Made by a program: the position numbers and the translations under genes
Source: Euglena gracilis
Lineage: Eukaryota > Euglenida > Euglenophyceae > Euglenales
Direction: 5' to 3'
DNA: 64,000 nt
Assembly (NCBI GenBank): GCA_039621445.1
Contig: CP154955.1
Span: 55,433,341 to 55,497,340 of the forward strand
The notes under the pieces: model-generated
The model's input: the letters and a program-made list of their open reading frames with translations, nothing else
What the model was told of the DNA's origin: nothing
The model's database searches: none
Shown here: piece by piece, positions 44,776-54,369 of the stretch
Layout: each line of letters opens with the position of its first letter
How positions within the stretch are numbered: the stretch's first letter is position 1

Positions 44776-46766
44776 TATATGTTTTCATTGAGGAACCTTG
44801 AGTGGTGGGTGGTGGTCGTGTGGCGGGGTCCCCTGGTCCCCCTGCCCCCGGTGAATGAAAACCCTCAAATCCAAGGGTGGGGCAAAATGCTCAGAATGAG
44901 GCTGATCCATCGGGGTGACTTCAGGGGGGACAAGGACGCATTCCTCAACTAATCCCACGTGGTCCACCACCCACCCAAGCATATTGGGCCAGAAGCGCAA
45001 AGAGCACCGGCCATGAACAGACCAGAAGTTTTGGTGCAACTCTAGTCCCCCAGGAGGATTCCAGCCAGCCAGACCCCTCTCCTGGTGCACGGTTGGTTCG
45101 CGTTAGGGACAACCCCGGAATCGGTGCTTTGAACCGAAAATTTTCGGAAGAGGGGGCCAAAAAATGGCCAAAAATGGTGTTTTTGAAGGTTTTTTGGGTG
45201 TTTCGGAAAAAAATTTGGCTGAAAATTCCGACCCAACTGGATGTGGCCTTTTCCGCAAGATTTTCGGAACCATCTGGTCTGGCCAAGCAGATCGCCGGCA
45301 GCAGATCCCTTGCACCCCACTTCAAGCCAGCACCTTTTGTCCAGCCAGCGGCCAGATGGACCCCGTCCTCGAGAAAGCCCTGCATGCGCCAAATCAGCCT
45401 GCAGAGATTTGAAAAATATGTTTTGGTTTCTGGGGGGGATCAACTTTCAACCCAGCTTTGCCAAGTTTTGTTCCCACTGTGAGGGCTGGGACACCTGTTT
45501 TTCCCCCTGCTCAAACCCCTGCTGCTGAGATTCTCAAAACAGAAAATGAGTGCTTGGGAGAGCCACAAAGCTCTGATTGCATTTTTATTTGATAGAATCC
45601 GACAGGAAAAACCCCAACCCTTGGAAAAAAGGTTGTAAGCCTGCCTTGAATGCGTGAAACAAGTTACAGCTACAAAAAAGACACGCATGGGGAATTTTTT
45701 ATTTGAATATTAAAGCCTCCCACCTCACACTGGAGGCTGAGAAGAACAATGGGCCCAACGGGGAAAGGAGCAAAACCCCTTGTTGTATCTGTGGGCAGCC
45801 AGCTGCCACCACTAACCCAGCAGCACGGTCCCACCGCCCTTGCCTCACACCTGCTCTTATTTGGTCACTCAACCCATCAGAGGGTCCATTTCGGTTTGTT
45901 TTGCTCCCCTCATGTTGTCGTGGGGCTGCCTGATGCCCAACGCATTTTTTTTTAAAAACCATGCCAGCCAATTTGTTCAGCCATGAATCACTGAAACAAA
46001 CCGGGCCAACCCACCACCCCAGCCATCCCCTGGCTCGCCCGTGGTTCCCCCTCCCCCGTGATCGCCCCAGTGACCGCGTGACTGCACTGGGCTTGGGCTC
46101 TCTGGTTTTCTTCGTGACACACCACCACATTTGGCTTCATATGACCTTTGTCTTATGGATGCATTCTAGAGAATTTCCATGACTACTCACAACCCTGCCA
46201 TCTGCAACAACTGCTGGTTTGGCAACCAGGAAATGACGGAGTCCGAGAAACGGAAGCAGGCAGGGGGCGGATATCACAGTTTTTTATTTTTTGCAAGCTG
46301 GTCAGCAAGGGTATTCCATGACCGCCCTCCAGGTGCCACCGGTGGGGGTCTAAATACTCAAAGGACCCGCCAGAAGAAAGATCAAAACAAAAAGCACATC
46401 TCAAAGCCCAAATTTACCTCAAAGAAAAATACAATTGGGAAGATACTGGAATTATGCGGCACCGCCCCCATGAGGACACCTCGGGCTCCGCACTTTGCCA
46501 TTGTGAGGCCATGCCTTGCTCGCCGGCGGTTTGTTGTGCGATTGTTCGCTGCGCTGGGTTAGGAGGTCCCGCTTAGTGCCTTTTCTCGCCGGAGTTGGCT
46601 GATTCTTAACTTGCCCTTCGACACCCAGAAGAAAGGAACAGAGTCAACGAACGAAGCAGAACCAAGACAAGAAGTCAGTATCAATTCAATATCCAAAAGG
46701 ACACGACCCAGACGAATATCAACTCAAAAGTCAACTATCAAATTTCAAGTTTGACTTCAATGAGCA

Positions 46767-47693
46767 ATGCAGTTGAGAAGAAATTGGAATTTCATGGCCG
46801 CGGACGTCTTGGAGTGGAAGCCGCAGCAACAGCTGGAGAACTTGGAGATGCGGTCGACACGCGGCAAACCGTGGCCGTTCTTCCCACCCAGACTCCCACC
46901 CCAGAAATTTCCCACAAAAACCCCCCCCAGTGACGGCCACGGTCCTTGGACCACTGTGGCCAGAAGGCCCAGAAAACAGAAGTCAGCCCAAGCCCTCAGT
47001 GGGCAAAGGATGGGCCATGGAGGCCCAAAATACTTCAGCATTGGACATCCAAAGCCCACAAATCAGGGGCTTTCCCCCCAAGCCTGTAAACAATTTGGCC
47101 AAAGGCTGGGGAGATGGAATCAAGGCCAAGGAGGTCAACATTACAGGGGCCATGGGGGCCAATTTTACAAGCAAATCCCCCCAGGAAGGGGCAGAAAAGG
47201 TCTGTCAAACCCCCCCAATTCATCTTACACAACAACCCCTCTCAAGGGGAAAAGGGGGGGCCACAGCAGCCCCCCCAGATTTCCAGTGGGGTTGGAGGCC
47301 AAGGAGCAATCAAGGCCTGGAAGACCAACACATGGATTATGGAAAAAGATTTATACATGGAGGCCTTGGAGGCCAGCAGGGTGGACCCACAGTGGCCACC
47401 AAGAAGCTATGGGACATCATCCCCAACCAGCAGGGTGGACCCACAGTGGCCACCAAGAAGCTAAAAAAGCTGCTGGAGAACTCCCCCGAGGGACCCACAG
47501 AGGCCCTCTGCCAAAAAGGGGGGAAAAAGGGACCCACAGTGGCCCTTTTAATGACTCAGCCTCAGCAGGAAAAGGGACCCTCAGTGGCCCTTTTGGAGGG
47601 AGGGGAAGGAAGTGTACGTCCTACCTTATCGCTTTCGCCCTTTGGTGCGCAGAAAAAAATATAAGTAGGAGTAACAAGAAAAATATAAAATAA
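46767..47693 (+). CDS. Gly/Gln/Pro-rich N-terminal ORF of the retrotransposon (possible gag)
   Basis: This frame is in register with the methyltransferase and pol frames downstream. It is rich in Gly, Gln, Pro, Lys and His (for example GRWNQGQGGQHYRGHGGQFY), as in RNA-binding gag-like proteins, but has no CCHC knuckle. A second open frame (46930-47664) overlaps it and reads QQGGPTVATKKL-type repeats, so which frame is used is uncertain. It begins near MQLRRNWNF; the true start could be earlier. It ends in an AAAAATATAA-rich stretch, which may be a break in the element. Role inferred from position only. Confidence 0.35.
   Translation: MQLRRNWNFMAADVLEWKPQQQLENLEMRSTRGKPWPFFPPRLPPQKFPTKTPPSDGHGPWTTVARRPRKQKSAQALSGQRMGHGGPKYFSIGHPKPTNQGLSPQACKQFGQRLGRWNQGQGGQHYRGHGGQFYKQIPPGRGRKGLSNPPNSSYTTTPLKGKRGGHSSPPRFPVGLEAKEQSRPGRPTHGLWKKIYTWRPWRPAGWTHSGHQEAMGHHPQPAGWTHSGHQEAKKAAGELPRGTHRGPLPKRGEKGTHSGPFNDSASAGKGTLSGPFGGRGRKCTSYLIAFALWCAEKNISRSNKKNIK
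47383..47600. repeat. Short tandem repeats in the gag-like ORF
   Basis: AGCAGGGTGGACCCACAGTG with GCCACCAAGAAGCTA occurs twice (about 47381 and 47428). GGACCCACAGTGGCC variants follow at 47490, 47529 and 47575, and one precedes. The period is not constant. Confidence 0.7.
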
Positions 47694-48225
47694 ATATAAA
47701 AGTTGTACTGCCCTTTTCCCCAATTAAGAGGCAGAGCACAAGACAGGGGAGAAGCCCTATGGGCTACGGAAACTCGATGCCAAGTTCTTGGCTGTCCTTT
47801 CAGGACTTCAAATCAGAAAAATCAAAGTTGAAACTCAAGTCTTGAATCAAAGACCAGAATGGAATAAAAAACCACCTGTGGAGAGGAGAACCAGAATTAG
47901 GCTTAGGCATTCCTAATTCAGGCCTTTGGCCATCTGTAGGAATACCACCTAGCATAGTACTGTGTATGGGGCTCAGAGCTATATCTGGCCGTAGGCTTAT
48001 ACCTACAATCACAGTACCATGGCCTTACGGCTGCCTGGTACACATCCCCCTCCCAGGGCTATGCCCGATTTCCCTACTGGACCAAGCCAGTCGGAATGCC
48101 GGACGCAGTCCTGGGGACGGGGACGTGTCACAGGGCCGTTTGCGGCTTTTGGTTCTCCTGTCACCAGGGGTGTGGGAAGGATATTGCAAAATAACGCAAA
48201 AACGCGCAAAAGTGGTTAACCGCTT
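47694..48225. other. Degraded retrotransposon sequence between ORFs
   Basis: No frame is conserved. CTAATTCAGGCCTTTGGCC and CCTGGTACACATCCCCCTCC give no family match. It is probably the mutated link between the gag-like and methyltransferase parts. Confidence 0.4.
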
Positions 48226-48705
48226 ATGCGGTGCCTACTTATTGCGGCAAAGGGGTGGAAGCGGAAGAGCCCAATTGGGAAATGGGACTGGAAGGTTTCC
48301 ATTCCAGAAAGTCCCATCCACCCAGTTTGGGGTGTGTCTATGACACGCGGGGAGGTCTCATTCCATAATCGGAAAAGATTGAAGGGTAGGGTGTGGAAGG
48401 AGGCACCTGGCCAGTCATATCTGACCAGGGAGAAAGTGGTGAAAAAAATTCAAACAGACGAGGCCCATGCACTCCTCATGGTACCCAGATGGGTTCACAG
48501 AAAATGTTACGGAGAAATCAAAAAACTGGCAGTGATGTCAATGTTCATCCCAGCGGGAACAAAGCTGTTCGGACAGGGTGACAAGAACTGCAGGAATACA
48601 CCGTGGCATGTGGAAGTGTTTTGGTATGCGGACACAAAACACGGTGCAAGTACCTACCAGGTTTCCACAAGCATTTCACCCCCCTACACCCGACATCCAA
48701 GGTGA
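48226..48705 (+). CDS. Conserved retrotransposon polyprotein module before the methyltransferase
   Basis: The informative part reads REKVVKKIQTDEAHALLMVP, then RWVHRKCYGEIKKLAVMSMF, then IPAGTKLF. Segments of this shape (charged helix, [LV]x[VL]P-x-W, W/C-Y, then IP-x-G-x-x-LF) precede the methyltransferase or protease in many algal Ty3-like polyproteins. Related modules elsewhere carry an NPPW/NPPF motif like that of adenine methyltransferases; the corresponding spot here (VWKEAPGQS) has lost it. The frame shifts by one relative to the methyltransferase near 48.65-48.70 kb. Function unknown. Confidence 0.45.
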   Translation: MRCLLIAAKGWKRKSPIGKWDWKVSIPESPIHPVWGVSMTRGEVSFHNRKRLKGRVWKEAPGQSYLTREKVVKKIQTDEAHALLMVPRWVHRKCYGEIKKLAVMSMFIPAGTKLFGQGDKNCRNTPWHVEVFWYADTKHGASTYQVSTSISPPYTRHPR

Positions 48706-49445
48706 GGTTCGGCACAGCCCACGAGTACCCGCCAGTGGAGGACGAGGCGGAGGGTGGTGAACAGAAAAACGACTTGGGGACAGAAAAACCACAGAAACAC
48801 ATCAGAAAACTGCAGGAGGCAGCCACAGCGACACCAGAACGGGCCACAGCAGAAAATCTAAAACCAAAAATGCTGGACCTGTTCTGTGGAACAAAATCGG
48901 TCAGCCAGGTGTATGAAAAAATGGGTTTCGAGGTGGTGACAGTGGATTCAGACCCCAGGTGGAAAGCGGATTACCAGGTGGACGTACTGGACTGGGACTT
49001 CAGAAAACACTTCAAACCTGGTGAATTCCACACGGTGGTGTGTGGGGTTCCCTGCACAGAATTCAGCATTACCCTGACGACAAGACCCAGAAACCTGGAA
49101 AAGGGAGACAGCCTTGCAAAAAAAGCCCTGCAAATTTTGGAATTTCTGCAGCCGCAGAAATGGTGGTTGGAAAACCCAAGGTACGGATACCTGGGAAAAC
49201 GAGATTACATGAAACCGTACCCGTACATTGACGTGGATTACTGTCAATACACAAACTGAGGTTATAAAAAACCAACACGAATCTGGGGCTGCCCTGACAT
49301 CCTGCACGTACCAGCAAAACGGTGTGACGGAAAAACCTGCAAAAACCTGGACCCGAACGGTGGTGGTCACCTGGTGAAACTCAGCAACAAACACAACATT
49401 CCAGCCTTCAAAAAATTCAGGATCCCAGAACAACTGATTCAGGAC
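48603..49445 (+). CDS. Dcm-like DNA (cytosine) methyltransferase domain in the retrotransposon, broken by TGA at 49257
   Basis: The recognisable domain starts at KPKMLDLFCGTKSVSQVYEK (SAM-binding motif I; family form DLF-x-GTGS) and continues EVVTVDSDPRWKADYQVDVL, VVCGVPCTEFS (motif IV with the Pro-Cys of C5 methyltransferases), WWLENPRYGYL (ENP where classical enzymes have ENV) and YIDVDYCQYTN. A TGA follows at 49257-49259, yet the same frame resumes with GYKKPTRIWGCPDIL and a Cys pair (RCDGKTCKN), then FKKFRIPEQLIQDL, all typical of the C-terminal part of such enzymes. The TGA therefore interrupts the domain instead of ending it. GTKS in place of GTGS is a further defect. Expected role: to modify DNA, possibly the element's own copies. 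Probably inactive here. Confidence 0.7.
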
Positions 49446-51122
49446 CTGGCGGGGTGCCACGAACGGCTACGGCAAACCAGCCAAGCACAGGCCGCGCAGC
49501 AACAACCGCTGCAGCAGCCCAGCCCTGCCCAGACTGCACGACAAAACATGCTCTCACAGCCCAGCCCAGAACTGACAGGTCAACAGCCAAACCCAGATTC
49601 AACTGACGAAACAGAACCAGACCAAAACATTCGGTTTCCAAAACGACTGTGTGAACCGGTGTCCAAACTCCTGCTGGGGCAGGTCATCAGCAGAAAGAAA
49701 GCAAAACAACTCCTCATCGAAGTCCGTGCTGTGTTGCCGGATGGCAAAAAAATGTTCCTACAGGCCCTGATTGACACGGGAGCACAGGCAAACCTGGTGA
49801 AAAAGAACCTGATTCCCCAACAAAACTTCAGACGTTCACAAAAACCCTTGGCCCTGATCACAGCGGACGGAACAAGGTTGGAAGGAGGACTACACGAAGT
49901 CACACTGGAACTGCAGTTTTCATCACGGGTGCACAACACGGACAGACCAAGGGAGTGGTCCACCATTGGAACATTCCATGACGCCGACATCCAAGTGGAT
50001 GCCATCCTCGGGTATCCGTGGATGGAACAACACCAACTGGGGGTTTTTCCACACTTACAATCACTGGCCCTCATAGGTGAACCACTGCGGCTGCTGTCCA
50101 GTTGGCACCAGCTGAAGGAACAAAAACACAGGGAACGGAAAATACACCAACTTCAGAAAAACATTTCAGAGGTTCGAGCAATGAATTTGCAGATTCCTGC
50201 TGAAGCGGGCCAGGACGAGGAAAAACTGCTCGAAGACGAAACAACGCTGGAAACACTGGCAAAACAATTTCAGAAATCGGCAAAGAAATCTGACAGGGTT
50301 CACGGTGTTGTGGTGGTGCCAGAAGGACAGGAAACACAAGGCGAAGAGGTGGCAGAACTGGTGAAGAAACTGCGGCAGGACTATGAAGGAGTGGTCTTGC
50401 GAGACAAAATCTACCCAGACCCCCCAGAACGCGGACGACTGGGTTTTGGGAAAATCGAACTGAAACCTGGAACAGTGGCGAAAAAGCAAAGACCCATCCA
50501 CATGACAGGAGAACGCCGACAGGCACCCATCGACATGGTGGACGAATGGGTTAGAGACCTGAAAGTGGAAGACGGAAGGAGGGACTGGTCCAGCCCCACA
50601 ATTGTGGTGGACAAAAAAGGTGGAAAATGGAGAGGGGTGGTGGATTTCAGAGCACTGAACGAGGCAACAATCACAGACTCACATCCCCTCCCTAGGATAG
50701 AAGACATCCTAGTTCAACAAGGACAACGGGCCCTGTACAGTGTACTGGACCTAAAAGACGCCTTCCACCAGGTGCCACTGAGAACAGAGTCCAGACCTTA
50801 CACCTGCTGCAGCACACCAAAGGGAACAAAACAGTGGAGAGTGGTGGTCATGGGAATGAAAAACGGTGTCCCGATTTTCCAGAGGGTGATCGAGTACAGC
50901 CTGGAGGAGGTACAGGATATTGCAAACCCCTACGTGGACGACATCATCGTGGGAACCATGTGGCAGGGAACTGAAGACAAAACCCTCGAACAACACGACA
51001 AGGACATCAGAAGGGTGATGGAGGCACTGAAAAAACAGCAACACGTGGCAGACATCAAGAAATGCAAATTTTTCGTGAAAGAGGTGGAATTCTGTGGACA
51101 CGTACTCGGTGGTGGACAATGA
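49446..51122 (+). CDS. Retrotransposon pol: aspartic protease and reverse transcriptase
   Basis: In frame with the methyltransferase after a Gln/Pro-rich linker. The protease core is FLQALIDTGAQANLVKKNLI (about 49752-49811; D-T-G-A active site) with ILGYPWMEQHQLGVFP as the second conserved strand. Reverse transcriptase runs from about 50470: WSSPTIVVDKKGGKWRGVVD, FRALNEATITDSHPLPRIED, LDLKDAFHQVPL, and YVDDIIVG (about 50932-50955), whose Asp pair binds the catalytic metal. The segment ends EFCGHVLGGGQ at TGA 51120-51122, after which KPAPGKVMALEKW continues in the same frame, so this stop is a mutation (an Arg codon CGA is the likely ancestor). The protein would work in cytoplasmic particles. 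Confidence 0.85.
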   Translation: MAGCHERLRQTSQAQAAQQQPLQQPSPAQTARQNMLSQPSPELTGQQPNPDSTDETEPDQNIRFPKRLCEPVSKLLLGQVISRKKAKQLLIEVRAVLPDGKKMFLQALIDTGAQANLVKKNLIPQQNFRRSQKPLALITADGTRLEGGLHEVTLELQFSSRVHNTDRPREWSTIGTFHDADIQVDAILGYPWMEQHQLGVFPHLQSLALIGEPLRLLSSWHQLKEQKHRERKIHQLQKNISEVRAMNLQIPAEAGQDEEKLLEDETTLETLAKQFQKSAKKSDRVHGVVVVPEGQETQGEEVAELVKKLRQDYEGVVLRDKIYPDPPERGRLGFGKIELKPGTVAKKQRPIHMTGERRQAPIDMVDEWVRDLKVEDGRRDWSSPTIVVDKKGGKWRGVVDFRALNEATITDSHPLPRIEDILVQQGQRALYSVLDLKDAFHQVPLRTESRPYTCCSTPKGTKQWRVVVMGMKNGVPIFQRVIEYSLEEVQDIANPYVDDIIVGTMWQGTEDKTLEQHDKDIRRVMEALKKQQHVADIKKCKFFVKEVEFCGHVLGGGQ

Positions 51123-51920
51123 AAACCTGCACCTGGGAAAGTGATGGCTTTGGAAAAATGGGAGGAACCCAAAACGGTCACAGCCCTGCGGGCATTCCTG
51201 GGATTCACGAAGTACTACGCCTCATACATCCCAGGGTACGCGGAATTGGCAGCGGACCTAATGCAAAAACTGAAGGTAAAAAAAGGACAAGGAAAGAAAG
51301 GAAGCCTGACACCTGTGTTTTTCGGCGAAAAGGAACGAACAGCTTTTCAGACCATCAAAGAAAAACTACTGGGAAGCCTGAAACTGCAAACGGTGAACCC
51401 AGACAAACCGTTCATACTCAGGGTGGAAGCAAGTGGCAGAGCCGTGGGAGCGGCTCTGGAACAATTTGCGGAGGACACTGCAGAAAAACCACACCCAACG
51501 ACAGCCATGACCAAAAAAACAGTACCCGTAGCTTTCTGTTCACGAAAACTGACACCTGGGCAGGTTCGCTCGTGGTCTCCTAGGGAGAAGGAGACCTACG
51601 CAGTGATCCTGGCCCTGCAAAAATGGGCTTCCTGGATAGGAATGCAACCGGTACTGGTGTTGACGGACCACAAGTCCATTGAGGCATGGGCAACGGAGGC
51701 GCTGGACACCCCCAGTGGACCAGCTGGACGTAGGGCTAGGTGGCACGAACTGCTTTCGCGGTTCGACATAACCGTTGCATACGTACCTGGCAAAGACAAC
51801 ACGGTCGCCGATGCCTTGAGTAGGTGGGCCTACCCAGCCTCACAGGCATTCGCCGACGTGAGTATCCACGGAAGTGAGGAGGACGACCGACTCGTGAATG
51901 AAATCATCAAACAGGAGTAA
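51123..51920 (+). CDS. Retrotransposon pol: RT connection and RNase H
   Basis: Continuation in the same frame after the TGA at 51120. ALRAFLGFTKYYASYIPGYA is the RT thumb/connection. FILRVEASGRAVGAALEQF (with Glu where the family's first catalytic Asp normally stands), SRKLTPGQVRSWSPREKETY (catalytic Glu), VLVLTDHKSIEAW (catalytic Asp) and ITVAYVPGKDNTVADALSRW (final Asp) mark RNase H. If the V-E-A-S reading is right, the first active-site Asp is already lost. It ends at TAA (51918-51920) after IIKQE, with KEQKTCMVINVADL following in frame, another mutational stop. Confidence 0.8.
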   Translation, partial: KPAPGKVMALEKWEEPKTVTALRAFLGFTKYYASYIPGYAELAADLMQKLKVKKGQGKKGSLTPVFFGEKERTAFQTIKEKLLGSLKLQTVNPDKPFILRVEASGRAVGAALEQFAEDTAEKPHPTTAMTKKTVPVAFCSRKLTPGQVRSWSPREKETYAVILALQKWASWIGMQPVLVLTDHKSIEAWATEALDTPSGPAGRRARWHELLSRFDITVAYVPGKDNTVADALSRWAYPASQAFADVSIHGSEEDDRLVNEIIKQE

Positions 51921-52875
51921 AAGGAACAGAAAACTTGTATGGTGATCAACGTGGCAGACCTGACACAGGCACAAAAACAACTTCAAGAACCCGTCACTGC
52001 GGCCGTCACAACAAGGGGGGGAGCCAAAACGGGTGAAGCTTCGCCCACAGTACCTGGTTCAACAGAAAACGGTGACACCCCTCAAAAAATTTCAAAAACA
52101 CCTCAAAAACCTGCAAAAACGACAAAGAAATGGGTTGTGAAGGACTGTGCTGGAACCAAGCAAAAAACTGACTGAGACAACCCCAAGGGAGACCACGGAT
52201 GAGGCAGGAAACCTGATTCAAAAAAAAAAAAAAAAAAACAAAACCCCAGAAAATTCAAACACGGCCGAGGGACCATCCACTGAGGAAGACCCACCAAGGC
52301 GAGGACCCCTGGAAGAGGACCCTGTGGAACCCCTAACAACAACAGACTCAACAAAACAACAGGACGCGCAAGGTGCGTCATCCTCAACGGGGACACCCGT
52401 TGGACCTCCATCAAGGGGAGTACACGCCCCGGAGCTTCAACAGGGGGAACCGAAAGGGGTGATGGACAGGGAATGGAAGAACGAGTACGAAAGTTGCCCA
52501 AGGTGGGGACCTGTACTCAAGGACCTGAAGGAAACGGGGTTCAAAAACTGGTCTGACGGGTACCGATTCGACAACGGCAGGCTCTACAAAAACGGTCTCC
52601 TGTGTGTACCAAGTGGGTTGACTGGAAACGTAATTCGGGAACATCACGAAACAGCCGGGCACCCAGGGTCAACCCGACTGTGGGAACAGATGGGGAGGTG
52701 GTTTGCGTTTGCGGACCATCAGGATGCAAAAAAACTGACAGGCAAAATGATGACCATGTGTGAAACCTGCCAAGCAACAGAACCCAGCCACTTACCATAC
52801 AAGTGCCCCGTTGAACCGACACCGATTCCTGCACACCTGATGGACAGTGTTGCTATCGACTTGTTCTCTACCTGA
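51921..52875 (+). CDS. Retrotransposon pol: linker and integrase zinc-binding part
   Basis: The stretch begins in the RNase H frame (VINVADLTQAQKQL, to TGA 52175) and moves to another frame by about 52150, where a run of ~18 A occurs (52221-52238). The acidic/Thr-rich linker leads to YRFDNGRLYKNGLLCVPSGL, then VIREHHETAGHPGSTRLWEQ and MMTMCETCQATEPSH, the HHCC zinc-binding domain of retroviral-type integrases. DSVAIDLFS supplies the first catalytic Asp; the frame is lost at TGA 52873-52875. Confidence 0.75.
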
Positions 52876-53939
52876 AACCACCTTTGAAGGGAAAAAATAC
52901 GACACGTTGGCGTTGTGTGTGGACAGGCTGAGTGGGTGGATGGTTGCAACCCCCCACCTGGCCAAGGGACTCACAGCAGAAAAGGTTGGAAAGGAAATGT
53001 ACAAAACAGTGGGGAATTTTTGGGATACCCTCGGTGGTGAGCTCCGACCGGGGCTCCCACTTCACAGCCGGTTGGTGGAAAACACTGTGTGCTGCCCACG
53101 GGGTCCGTGTGGCGTACGGGCAGGCATACCACCACCAAGCCAACGGACGGGCTGAGGTAGCGGGTCAACAAGTCCTCCGAAAACTGGCAAAACTGGCTGC
53201 TGAAAAAGGGGTACCCTGGGTTGAACTCCTACCGAACGCCTTGAGGGCCCTACACGACGTCCCAGGTGAAACGGGATTGTCACCGTACAAAATTGAGTTT
53301 GGCAGGCACAGACCGTTGGCGGGATTGCCATACCATCCACAAAAGGAAGCGGAATGGGCCACAGCGTTCTTGGAAAGGATGAAGGAACAAGACCAGTGGG
53401 TGAGCCTGATCCTGAACGAAAAACAGCGTGAACGAGCTGAAACGGCGAACCAAAAACGCAGAGAACCACCTGCCTTGGAAATCGGTTCCAAAGTCTGGTA
53501 TCAACCCGAAAGACAACCCGGTACCGACAAACTCGAACCGAAGTGGAAAGGACCTGCGGTGGTGTTGGAACGGATTGGACAACACTCCTACGTGGTTGAA
53601 CTACGACCTGGAAACCGACAACCTGCCCACCGTTCACAACTCAAACCCCACGTGGAGGACCTCTTCAACGCAACCCCTGTTCCCCTCTACTTTTTGTCGG
53701 GCAAGGCACAGGAGTTGGAGGTCGGACCTGACGAATGGGAGGTTGACAAAGTGCTGAACCACCGCAGAACAGGAGGAAAACTTCAATTTTTGAGTCAGTG
53801 GAAAAACTGGGACCCGTCTGACACTCAGTGGGAACCCCTGTACCACTTCTTCCTCCGAACGAACAAGGATGTGGTCCAATATTGCAAGAAACGGGACCTG
53901 GCTGTGGATGTGAGAGAGTTTCTCGATGGGATGGAGTGA
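52868..53939 (+). CDS. Retrotransposon pol: integrase core and C-terminal chromodomain
   Basis: Two frames must be joined. 52868-53020 reads LPETTFEGKKYDTLALCVDR; from about 53024 another frame reads IPSVVSSDRGSHFTAGWWKT (second catalytic Asp), then GQAYHHQANGRAEVAGQQVL (catalytic Glu). The GPF-like linker (KWKGPAVVLERIGQHSYVVE) and a chromodomain (WEVDKVLNHRRTGGKLQFLS, QWKNWDPSDTQWEP) follow, with TGA at 53937-53939 as the likely natural end. Chromodomains on integrases steer insertion to marked chromatin in chromoviruses. A one-base change near 53024 and another near 52870 are frameshifts. Confidence 0.85.
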
Positions 53940-53970
53940 CACATGTCGCATACCCCTGCACTCTCTCACA

Positions 53971-54250
53971 GATGCCGCCACGTCGCCACCCCCAACGACC
54001 CCGTCGCCAACCCCAACCCTACCACCCACACCAACCTCGACCAGTCCCCTTCACCATCCCCACCATACTACCCCCACCCCTACGTGCCCTTGAGGCCCAA
54101 CTTCCTTCCCCCCTATGCCTCCGAACTTCAACACCAACGCAAACGAGGCCACCCCCCCCACCATACCTCCCCCCACCACCATACCAACGTGTGTACCCCT
54201 GGTTTACGAGTGTACATACCACCGTCGTGCGTTCACCCCCACGTGTGGAA
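53971..54250 (+). CDS. Proline-rich accessory ORF, 5' part (split by LINE)
   Basis: It starts MPPRRHPQRPRRQPQPY just after pol and runs Pro-rich through PPPPYLPPPPYQRVYPWF. Similar Pro-rich ORFs follow pol in other methyltransferase-bearing algal Ty3 elements (from memory, not checked). It merges into LINE sequence near 54.25-54.3 kb; the exact junction is unknown. The probable 3' part is at 61193-61600. Confidence 0.4.
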
Positions 54251-54369
54251 GCTGCCCCTGCAGCTCGCTTCGCTCGGAGCCCCCCCTCTTGCTGACCTTC
54301 CCCCTAGACTTCACCGCCACGCTCCGTGGGTCGGCGATTGAGGAGATTGCCGCCCTTGTCGTCTTCCTC

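Larger units (their letters stand above)
42443..46766. other. Intergenic interval, no supported gene
   Basis: It contains GGGCGGTCC-family DNA at 42572-43081 and 43986-44241, a GTCGTACGAC block (43245-43375), a GCTATTTGGGGGG element (44540-44775) and otherwise plain sequence. Open frames at 45042-45528 and 45700-45955 are coding-like in places but match no family and lack splice context. The 46.2-46.7 kb part may include the 5' end of the Ty3-type element; no LTR could be found there. Confidence 0.45.

Noticed and set aside
46200-46766. A 5' LTR of the Ty3-type element
   Set aside because: No sequence here repeats the text after 62690, and no primer-binding site was recognisable.
47694-48225. 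tRNA- or rRNA-like text between retrotransposon ORFs
   Set aside because: No cloverleaf with A and B boxes or conserved rRNA segment could be drawn.
48226-48705. Functional adenine methyltransferase
   Set aside because: The NPPW/NPPF catalytic motif is not present in the visible frame; only flanking structure resembles such modules.
49257-51122. Alternative genetic code in which TGA is sense
   Set aside because: Ca2+-ATPase ends naturally at TGA, pol ends at TGA (53937), and one lesion is TAA plus several frameshifts, so decay explains the data.
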